In this document: positions 1 to 4,921 of the stretch, piece after piece | How positions within the stretch are numbered: position 1 is the stretch's first letter | Layout: each line of letters begins with the position of its first letter | NCBI GenBank assembly: GCA_905211485.1 | Contig: CAJMAW010000133.1 | Location: 1-7,648, forward strand | Source: an uncultured Lentisphaeria bacterium | GTDB taxonomy: Bacteria; Verrucomicrobiota; Lentisphaeria; Victivallales; UBA1829 | Reading direction: 5' to 3' | DNA: 7,648 nt | Made by a program: the position numbers and the translations under genes | The notes under the pieces: model-generated | Told to the model about the DNA's origin: nothing | The model's input: the letters and a program-made list of their open reading frames with translations, nothing else | The model's database searches: none

Positions 1-1
1 C

Positions 2-739
2 GTGCGATTGTTTGTCCGGGAGGGCGCATTTGCGGTCATTGCGGACATCGACAGGGAAAAAGGCGCGGCCATGGAACGGGAATGCAATCAGGAAGAGTGT
101 ACGGAATGCTGCCGTTTTCTCCCCTGTGACGTTTCCAGTTCCGCTGATGTCCGGCATGTTGTGGAAGAGACGGAACGGATGCGCGGGGGAATCGATATCC
201 TGTATAACAATGCCTCTGTCTATCTGGCGGGAGCGGACGGCCCCCTGACGGAAATAGACGAATCCGTCTGGGAGAAAGTCATTTCCATCAATCTTCGGAG
301 CGTTTTTCTTTTCAGCAAGTACACTCTTCCCGTGATGATCCGCCGGGGAAGTGGGGCAATTATCAACACCGCCTCCAGCGCGGGCGTGATCGGGATACCG
401 AACTGCGACGCCTACACGGCAAGCAAGGGAGCCACTGTCCAGCTGACGAAATCCATGGCGGTCGAATACGGCCGTTTCGGTATCCGGGTCAACTGCATTG
501 CCCCTGCTGCGATCATGACACCGATGGTGCGAGCCAGCAATCCGGCGGACGGGTCGGACGACTTTGACGAATTCAGCTTCCTGCATCTCCGGACCCCGAT
601 CCGCAGATACGGCACAGCCGAGGAAATCGCCAGCGTGGCACTGTTCCTTGCATCCGGGGAATCCTCCTACCTGAACGGAGCCATCATCCGGGCGGACGGA
701 GGCATCACGATTTGCGGAGATCTTTCCAAAGCCAGATAG
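2..739 (+). CDS. Short-chain dehydrogenase/reductase, 5'-truncated by window edge
   Basis: This is a classical SDR, a cytoplasmic NAD(P)-dependent oxidoreductase acting on a hydroxyl/keto group. It lacks the N-terminal TGxxxGxG nucleotide loop because the gene begins before the window. The visible part opens inside helix 1 (RLFVREGAFAVIADID), so roughly 20-25 residues are missing and the first codon (gtg) is an internal valine, not a start. Counting from there, NNAS sits at 69-72, structural Asn at 97 (SINLRS), catalytic Ser125, Tyr138 and Lys142 (YTASK), with the usual Ser-to-Tyr spacing of 13. The C-terminus SSYLNGAIIRADGG (221-234) is standard. The acidic VIADID end of strand 2 suggests NAD(H) over NADP(H), which is inferred. 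A cysteine-rich loop at 28-42 is odd for the family. The substrate cannot be read from sequence; sugar-alcohol or 3-oxoacyl-type reductases are the nearest classes. The stop is 50 nt before the next start with no terminator seen, so read-through into the prepilin array is possible. Confidence 0.93.
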   Translation: MRLFVREGAFAVIADIDREKGAAMERECNQEECTECCRFLPCDVSSSADVRHVVEETERMRGGIDILYNNASVYLAGADGPLTEIDESVWEKVISINLRSVFLFSKYTLPVMIRRGSGAIINTASSAGVIGIPNCDAYTASKGATVQLTKSMAVEYGRFGIRVNCIAPAAIMTPMVRASNPADGSDDFDEFSFLHLRTPIRRYGTAEEIASVALFLASGESSYLNGAIIRADGGITICGDLSKAR

Positions 740-789
740 GGAAAACAAACACACTCAAGTAGAGAAAATCAACAGGGAAGGTACGACAT

Positions 790-1674
790 ATGACAGGGAA
801 GGATGTCATGACAAGGAAAGATGCGGCGGAGAGTCCGCGGAAGCATGATCCTAAGCAATGCCGCCGCATGTTTTTCCACTACACGGAGACCTGCGGGACG
901 ATTCTCTCGGCCGTCCCTCTCCCGGAAAGAGAGGGTGAAGTGGCGCTCAGGCGTCACTTCACCCTGATCGAGCTTCTGGTGGTGGTTGCGATCATCGCCA
1001 TCCTCGCGGCGATGCTCATGCCCGCGCTGGGGCAGGCCCGGCAGATGGCAAAGAAAGCGGGCTGCATGGCCAATCAGAAACAGCTCGGGATGGTCAATAT
1101 CTCCTACAGCAATGATTATGAACACTTCGTAACCTATGCGGCATCATATGGAATGTACTGGTATGAACTCATGGGACAGCAGCTGGGATGGAAGCAATGC
1201 GCTGGTGCCAACTCGTTATATCGCCCGGGTGGAAGAACGAATCCAAAAACAAGTCCATCTATTTTCATGTGCCCCAATGGGAAATGGGGAACTTGGGAAG
1301 ACCAGCTTTTTTACCAATCCTGGAGCTACCATTGCAGTGTTCCCTATATCAAGATGGAAGTAGCGGCGACATCCCGAACGCGCGGGGCGAAAGTTTCGCA
1401 GGTGCTTCATCCCTCCTCGAAACTCTTCCTGTATGATGCGGGCGCCTTCGGCTACAGTCTTCCCGGAACAGGGAAGACGCCCGGATGTCCCGCTTCTCCT
1501 GACCATCCTTATATTGTGAAGAATCTGGAAGATTTTTACAACGGGAGACATGTCCGGACAATCAACTGCATGTTTTTCGACGGACACGTGGAAAATATTT
1601 CTTCCGACGAGGCATGGAGTCACAAGGCTCTTGGAGACTACAACGCAAAAAGCATGTTCAATATCTTCCTCTGA
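790..1674 (+). CDS. Prepilin-like H-X9-DG protein A (tandem copy 1)
   Basis: This is a secreted pseudopilin-like protein of unknown role. The class III signal core FTLIELLVVVAIIAILA starts at residue 57 and runs into a coiled helix (MPALGQARQMAKKAGC). It carries Cys92, FMCP (Cys161) and a C-terminal H-X9-DG motif (His254, Asp264-Gly265; GRH...FFDGHV). From family knowledge these match the IV_pilin_GFxxxE N-terminus and the 'prepilin-type processing-associated H-X9-DG' domain. The start is ambiguous. ATG 790 has GGAAGG eight nt upstream and gives a 56-residue leader. GTG 940 is preceded by GAGAGGG (929-935) and gives VALRRH before FTLIE, the same six-residue leader length as copies B and C. 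I list the longer form because copy D has a forced long leader, but the GTG start is a serious alternative (244 aa). The -1 residue is His, not the canonical Gly. The last 287 coding bases up to 1664 are identical to copy B. Confidence 0.85.
   Translation: MTGKDVMTRKDAAESPRKHDPKQCRRMFFHYTETCGTILSAVPLPEREGEVALRRHFTLIELLVVVAIIAILAAMLMPALGQARQMAKKAGCMANQKQLGMVNISYSNDYEHFVTYAASYGMYWYELMGQQLGWKQCAGANSLYRPGGRTNPKTSPSIFMCPNGKWGTWEDQLFYQSWSYHCSVPYIKMEVAATSRTRGAKVSQVLHPSSKLFLYDAGAFGYSLPGTGKTPGCPASPDHPYIVKNLEDFYNGRHVRTINCMFFDGHVENISSDEAWSHKALGDYNAKSMFNIFL
915..935 (+). promoter_or_regulatory. Perfect hairpin covering the GAGAGGG ribosome-binding site of the alternative GTG 940 start
   Basis: CCCTCTC (915-921) pairs perfectly with GAGAGGG (929-935) around a 7-nt loop, CCGGAAA. 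The 3' arm is the only Shine-Dalgarno-like sequence ahead of GTG 940, so pairing would hide it. If translation instead begins at ATG 790 this is simply coding sequence (PLPERE). It could also be chance in purine/pyrimidine-rich DNA. The pairing is seen; the regulatory role is inferred. Confidence 0.3.
1378..1664 (+). repeat. 287-bp perfect direct repeat, copy 1 (3' end of prepilin-like gene A)
   Basis: Every base from 1378 to 1664 matches 2204-2490 (constant offset of 826). The flanks diverge at once: 1377 is A against G at 2203, and 1665 is C against T at 2491. The block encodes the C-terminal third from T-R-G-A-K-V through the H-X9-DG motif to SMFNI. Upstream parts of the two genes carry many synonymous and non-synonymous differences and length changes, so the perfect block points to recent gene conversion or unequal recombination rather than simple protein-level constraint. 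Confidence 0.97.
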
Positions 1675-1741
1675 TGTCTGTGACAAAAAGAGGTTTTTCA
1701 AAAAAGAGATCTATTCAATCTGTGAAGGGAAGGGCTTTCCG

Positions 1742-2500
1742 ATGAAAAAACGTTTCTGCTTTACGTTGATCGAGCTTCTGGTGGTGGTTGCGATCATTGC
1801 CATCCTTGCGGCGATGCTCATGCCTGCGCTTGGACAGGCACGGCAGATGGCAAAGAAAGCGGGCTGCATGGCCAATCAGAAACAGCTCGGAATGGTCAAC
1901 ATCTCCTACAGCAATGATTATGAGCATTTCGTCCCCTATTCCATCTATACGAGCGTTCCTTCTCCCGGAAACCAGAATGAGGTTTTCTGGTACGAACTCA
2001 TGGGAAAGCAGCTCGGATGGAAATCCTGCACGACTCATGGGATCTACCGTCCCGGAGGGAGAAGCAATCCTATCACAGCACCGACGATCTTCATGTGCCC
2101 GAACGGGAAATGGAATACCAATCTGGACGGAGCGTTTTATCAGTCCTGGAGCTACCATTGCAATGTTCCCCGCATCAAGATGGAAGAAGCGGCAACATCC
2201 CTGACGCGCGGGGCGAAAGTTTCGCAGGTGCTTCATCCCTCCTCGAAACTCTTCCTGTATGATGCGGGCGCCTTCGGCTACAGTCTTCCCGGAACAGGGA
2301 AGACGCCCGGATGTCCCGCTTCTCCTGACCATCCTTATATTGTGAAGAATCTGGAAGATTTTTACAACGGGAGACATGTCCGGACAATCAACTGCATGTT
2401 TTTCGACGGACACGTGGAAAATATTTCTTCCGACGAGGCATGGAGTCACAAGGCTCTTGGAGACTACAACGCAAAAAGCATGTTCAATATTTTTCTGTAA
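1742..2500 (+). CDS. Prepilin-like H-X9-DG protein B (tandem copy 2)
   Basis: 252-aa pseudopilin-like protein. The leader is MKKRFC, then FTLIELLVVVAIIAILA from residue 7, Cys42, FMCP (Cys119) and H-X9-DG (His212, Asp222-Gly223). ATG 1742 is chosen because GGAAGGG (1728-1734) lies seven nt upstream; the frame stays open further 5' but only by overlapping copy A. The mature N-terminus (residues 7-63) matches copy A in protein with several synonymous DNA changes. The centre (about 64-135) differs and is eight residues longer overall. Residues 155-252 are identical to A. The -1 residue is Cys instead of Gly. It lies 67 nt after copy A, and the gap is homologous to the B-C gap, so the unit 'leader plus gene' seems to have been duplicated. 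Co-transcription with A and C is likely. The protein should be exported and held by its hydrophobic N-terminus, and if processed by a prepilin peptidase could join a filament; its role is unknown. Confidence 0.93.
   Translation: MKKRFCFTLIELLVVVAIIAILAAMLMPALGQARQMAKKAGCMANQKQLGMVNISYSNDYEHFVPYSIYTSVPSPGNQNEVFWYELMGKQLGWKSCTTHGIYRPGGRSNPITAPTIFMCPNGKWNTNLDGAFYQSWSYHCNVPRIKMEEAATSLTRGAKVSQVLHPSSKLFLYDAGAFGYSLPGTGKTPGCPASPDHPYIVKNLEDFYNGRHVRTINCMFFDGHVENISSDEAWSHKALGDYNAKSMFNIFL
2204..2490 (+). repeat. 287-bp perfect direct repeat, copy 2 (3' end of prepilin-like gene B)
   Basis: Partner of 1378-1664, with identity at all 287 positions. It ends ten bases before the stop of gene B: A ends with ATCTTCCTCTGA while B ends with ATTTTTCTGTAA, so even the last codons are synonymous variants outside the block. 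A repeat of this length 826 bp apart is a substrate for RecA-dependent deletion or duplication that would fuse A and B. Confidence 0.97.
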
Positions 2501-2548
2501 TGTCTGCGTTACAAAGCAAATGTTTCAAAGAAGATCAAATCTGCAAAG

Positions 2549-2554
2549 GGAAGG
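2549..2554 (+). promoter_or_regulatory. Ribosome-binding site fixing the GTG start of prepilin-like gene C
   Basis: GGAAGG lies eight nt before GTG 2563. It is in the same relative place as the GGAAGGG site of gene B, and the next 22 bases after the first base of the start codon (tgaaaaaacgtttctgcttt and onward) are the same in both genes. The upstream in-frame ATG 2500, which overlaps the stop of B (TAATG), has no such site. Confidence 0.75.
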
Positions 2555-2562
2555 TTGTTCCG

Positions 2563-3339
2563 GTGAAAAAACGTTTCTGCTTTACCCTGATCGAGCTTCT
2601 GGTGGTGATCGCAATCATCGCCATTCTCGCCGCTCTGCTGCTGCCGTCTTTGAAAAAGGCAAGAGACAATGTCAAACGCATCGCCTGCGCATCCAACCAG
2701 AAACAGCTCTTCCTCCCCGCAATGCAATATGCCGATATGTACAGCGCTTTCATTCCCCAGTACGGTGTCGGAAGCCTGAACTCAAACCAGACGGAATACT
2801 GGTACATGACCATGGGGAAAATCCTGAACCTGCACGTAGTGGAATCGCTCAGCATGGAAGTGCCTTACACAAGCCTGAACCCCAAAACTCCTTCAAAACT
2901 CTTCATGTGCCCGTCCGGATTCAACCGCAACAAAACGGACGGGCATGACCGATGGACATACTTCTATCAGGCAAGCCATTACACCGTCTTCCCGACTCTC
3001 ACCTTCACAGACGGCGTCCCAAACGGGGAAAAGTGGGTGACCATGAAAAAACTGCGTTCCCCCTCCCGGAAAATTCATCTGATGGATTTTGCCAGTGATT
3101 CCAAAAACTATGTCCCCGGCGCAGCCGCACACCCGTTGACAAGTCCCCCGACCGGCGCCGCAGCAACGGATGAAACCATCAACGATTATCTTTACGGAAG
3201 GCATAACAGAATCGTCAATTCCCTCTTTTATGATGGACATGTGGAAGGCATCCCCTCCCGGACAATCGTCAATCATTTCTCATATCCCTCTCAAAACGGA
3301 ATCAGCAACAGTGCCAATTACTTCTATGCAAATTACTAG
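2563..3339 (+). CDS. Prepilin-like H-X9-DG protein C (tandem copy 3, GTG start)
   Basis: 258-aa pseudopilin-like protein, again with a KKRFC leader and FTLIELLVVIAIIAILA from residue 7. Cys42 and FMCP (Cys116) keep the positions seen in its neighbours. A WYMTMG motif at 80-85 aligns with WYELMG in A and B, and H-X9-DG is His214, Asp224-Gly225 (GRHNRIVNSLFYDGHV). Beyond these landmarks it differs from A and B throughout, including LLLPSLKKARDN in place of MLMPALGQARQM, and it has a distinct C-terminal tail ending SANYFYANY. Its N-terminal DNA has a 32-bp exact match to copy D through the AIIAILAALLLP segment, so it bridges the A/B and D types. The GTG start replaces the ATG of B in an otherwise identical stretch. 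An in-frame ATG 2500 would add 21 residues and overlap the stop of B. Its function is unknown; export with an N-terminal membrane helix is inferred. Confidence 0.92.
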   Translation: MKKRFCFTLIELLVVIAIIAILAALLLPSLKKARDNVKRIACASNQKQLFLPAMQYADMYSAFIPQYGVGSLNSNQTEYWYMTMGKILNLHVVESLSMEVPYTSLNPKTPSKLFMCPSGFNRNKTDGHDRWTYFYQASHYTVFPTLTFTDGVPNGEKWVTMKKLRSPSRKIHLMDFASDSKNYVPGAAAHPLTSPPTGAAATDETINDYLYGRHNRIVNSLFYDGHVEGIPSRTIVNHFSYPSQNGISNSANYFYANY

Positions 3340-3400
3340 AGTATGGAAAACAGAAGCGGGGCCCGGTTCCCTCCCGTCTTCTTTTCAGGATCCAGGCTAT

Positions 3401-3418
3401 TTTCCCGCGCACGGGAAA
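3401..3418. other. Perfect 7-bp stem-loop in the C-D intergenic region
   Basis: TTTCCCG (3401-3407) pairs with CGGGAAA (3412-3418) around CGCA. It sits in the 172-nt gap between copies C and D, 61 nt after the stop of C. No U-tract follows it on the + strand, so it is not a standard intrinsic terminator; it could be an mRNA-stabilising or attenuating hairpin, or chance. The rest of the gap holds only the shared leader block at 3464-3499 and the AAGGAG site for copy D. Confidence 0.4.
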
Positions 3419-3492
3419 TGCCTGCAAATCCCTCTCCGGCAATCCGGCAAGGGGGAAAAATAATCTGTTCAGGACAAAGGTTTTTCATAAAA

Positions 3493-3498
3493 AAGGAG
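3493..3498 (+). promoter_or_regulatory. Ribosome-binding site of prepilin-like gene D
   Basis: AAGGAG is a strong Shine-Dalgarno match but lies 13 nt from ATG 3512, longer than usual. It matters because no other ATG, GTG or TTG in this frame lies between 3512 and the FTLIE motif, so it supports the long-leader start. Confidence 0.65.
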
Positions 3499-3511
3499 AA
3501 AATTTATAAAA

Positions 3512-4357
3512 ATGAAAACATTACGGAATCAGGGAATATGGCAAGACTATCCCGGAAAAGCCGTTTCCTGGGGAAAAACCGCTTCCGCCTGGACAAAGTG
3601 TCCATGTGAAAAAAGGCGCCGCGCTTCATTCACCTTGATCGAGCTTCTGGTCGTGATCGCGATCATCGCCATTCTCGCCGCTCTGCTGCTGCCTTCGCTT
3701 CAGAAGGCAAAAATCGCAGGAGAACGCGCCATCTGCATTTCCAGGCTCAAACAACTGCATCTTTTTTATGACAATTATCAGAACGCATTCTCCTACATTC
3801 CCCCGAATTTCCAGTGGATGACTCGTGATGGATTAACTATTCCGCATACATGGTATTCTCTGCTGGGAAGAAATGAAGGATATGTTCTCAGGCAAAGCTC
3901 TAGGGATCCCGATTACTCTCTTTACATTCCCCCCAGCCGCCCGCCGCTGGGAACCATCCCCATATTCATGTGCCCGAAGGGAATCATGGATCTTCAGAGA
4001 AAAGGAGATTTCAATTATGCGGAACATTACTTCTACAATGTCGGAGGCTATGGTTCCCCATTCAGTAAATATACGAAAAGCATTGATTTGAAACGTTATT
4101 CTGAAAAAATCCTCCTGACGGAATATACCGGATGCTCGAACGGGCAGCTCGCAGGAGCCGGAAGCACTCCCTATGCCACTGATATTAGTTATATAAATGA
4201 CCCCAGGCAAGCCAATGACTTTGTCAATGGAAGACACAACCGGACAGACAATGCGCTGTTTCTGGACGGTCATGTCACAACGTATGCTGTCGATACTCTG
4301 ATCCTGGAATATCAGAAGTATAAAAACAATCTTCCCAGCATGTTCAATCTCAAGTAA
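3512..4357 (+). CDS. Prepilin-like H-X9-DG protein D with long N-terminal leader (tandem copy 4)
   Basis: 281-aa protein with the same architecture: FTLIELLVVIAIIAILA from residue 40, Cys75, WYSLLG (114-119), FMCP (Cys154) and H-X9-DG (His242, Asp252-Gly253; GRHNRTDNALFLDGHV). The 39-residue leader (MKTLRNQGIWQDYPG... then CEKRRRAS) is basic just before the hydrophobic core, as a class III signal requires, but is far longer than the six residues of B and C. I see no alternative start codon in frame, so the leader appears real. The -1 residue is Ser. The C-terminus LPSMFNLK echoes KSMFNIFL of A and B although C lacks it. It follows C by 172 nt, has its own strong AAGGAG site, and is followed by a 564-nt gap, so it ends the array. 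Role unknown; a filament subunit or cell-surface protein is the family-level guess. Confidence 0.92.
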   Translation: MKTLRNQGIWQDYPGKAVSWGKTASAWTKCPCEKRRRASFTLIELLVVIAIIAILAALLLPSLQKAKIAGERAICISRLKQLHLFYDNYQNAFSYIPPNFQWMTRDGLTIPHTWYSLLGRNEGYVLRQSSRDPDYSLYIPPSRPPLGTIPIFMCPKGIMDLQRKGDFNYAEHYFYNVGGYGSPFSKYTKSIDLKRYSEKILLTEYTGCSNGQLAGAGSTPYATDISYINDPRQANDFVNGRHNRTDNALFLDGHVTTYAVDTLILEYQKYKNNLPSMFNLK

Positions 4358-4383
4358 TGCAATCTCAGGAAGGAAGACGGAAG

Positions 4384-4411
4384 AAAGGAAAGGAAAGGAA
4401 AGGAAAGGAAA
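4384..4411 (+). repeat. AAAGG pentanucleotide microsatellite (five units plus AAA)
   Basis: Five perfect AAAGG units (4384-4408) are followed by AAA. The tract is part of a longer purine-rich strand beginning near 4369 (GGAAGGAAGACGGAAG), 27 nt after the stop of gene D. Non-triplet units like this can change length by slippage; here it is outside any coding frame I trust, so any effect would be on transcript end or spacing. Confidence 0.95.
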
Positions 4412-4611
4412 CAAAAGACGCCTGTCTGCAATCATCTCATCAGCCCTGACTGAGAACGGCAAAGTTCCCTCATCCGTCTCCCTTTCTCCTTGCCGTATTC
4501 CATCCCGTGTTTTTGTTTTTCCCGTTCATCCCGTCATGTCAAAACGCTCTCTTCTCCCTGTTTTTCCAGAAACAGGCGCGGAAGAAATTGAAAAATGAAC
4601 CAGGAACGGCA

Positions 4612-4629
4612 TATTATCCCATGATAATA
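4612..4629. promoter_or_regulatory. AT-rich inverted repeat, candidate operator
   Basis: TATTATC (4612-4618) and GATAATA (4623-4629) form a perfect 7+4+7 dyad around CCAT. Its AT-richness stands out from the surroundings. The size and symmetry suit a dimeric regulator, but it lies about 290 bp before the next start and no promoter is evident beside it. The dyad is seen; binding is speculation. Confidence 0.3.
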
Positions 4630-4845
4630 GAGGATAAGCAATTCCATACTGAAGGATTTTTTTGAGGAAAGGAAAACCTTCCGGCACCGAAGCCGCCACT
4701 CTGTCTTCCGGGGTGGAAAACTCCATGAATATTTCTTTCCCCTCTTCCTTGTTTCTCCTGCCCTCCCCCCTTGCAGACGGAATCAGATAAAAAAGCAGGA
4801 AGACGCGCATGCTCCCGCAGTGACACCATGAAGGAATAACGGATT

Positions 4846-4873
4846 ATCAGAGCAAAACAGATCATCAGAGCAA
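4846..4873 (+). repeat. 10-bp direct repeat ATCAGAGCAA with 18-bp period upstream of the second SDR
   Basis: ATCAGAGCAA occurs at 4846-4855 and 4864-4873, starting 76 and 58 nt before the SDR start codon. Two same-orientation sites just ahead of a gene resemble tandem activator sites, but the 18-bp period is not a whole number of helical turns. Could be chance. Confidence 0.4.
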
Positions 4874-4906
4874 TCACAGAATTCAAGATAATAAACGAAA
4901 AACGAA

Positions 4907-4912
4907 AAGGAG
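4907..4912 (+). promoter_or_regulatory. Ribosome-binding site of the second SDR
   Basis: AAGGAG, nine nt before ATG 4922, fixes the start; the TGGSNGYG loop then falls at residues 11-18 as expected for an SDR. Confidence 0.8.
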
Positions 4913-4921
4913 AATTTCACC

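Larger units (their letters stand above)
4358..4921. other. 564-nt intergenic region, no credible gene
   Basis: There is no + strand reading frame of useful length here. Minus-strand frames exist (90-209 aa) but have low-complexity translations, antisense overlap with real genes or unsuitable start contexts. It contains a purine-rich tract with an AAAGG microsatellite just after gene D, then pyrimidine-rich DNA with T5GT5 at 4510-4520. The pair ACGGCAA (4456-4462)/TTGCCGT (4490-4496) lies upstream of that T-rich run and could form a long-loop hairpin, but the 13-nt gap between stem and T-run makes it a poor terminator. The region nearer the SDR gene is AT-rich and holds the likely promoter; GATAAT at 4887-4892 resembles a -10 box but lacks a convincing -35. 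Confidence 0.6.

Noticed and set aside
1216..2449. Long minus-strand reading frames (161 and 244 codons) opposite genes A and B
   Set aside because: They are exact antisense to well-supported prepilin genes, repeat with them because of the duplication, and their translations show no recognisable domain.
790..2500. Diversity-generating retroelement acting on the variable centres
   Set aside because: No reverse transcriptase or template repeat is present, and A/B differences include indels and are not confined to adenine positions.
3401..3418. Intrinsic terminator after gene C
   Set aside because: The stem is perfect but no U-tract follows on the + strand, so it is listed only as a stem-loop.
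3340..3609. Alternative 88-codon frame overlapping the start of gene D
   Set aside because: It covers the C-D gap and leader of D, has no domain, and is displaced by gene D with its strong ribosome-binding site.
4526..4886. Minus-strand frames of 94 and 90 codons in the 564-nt gap
   Set aside because: Low-complexity translation from polypyrimidine DNA, two overlapping frames with equal claim, no well-spaced ribosome-binding site and no family resemblance.
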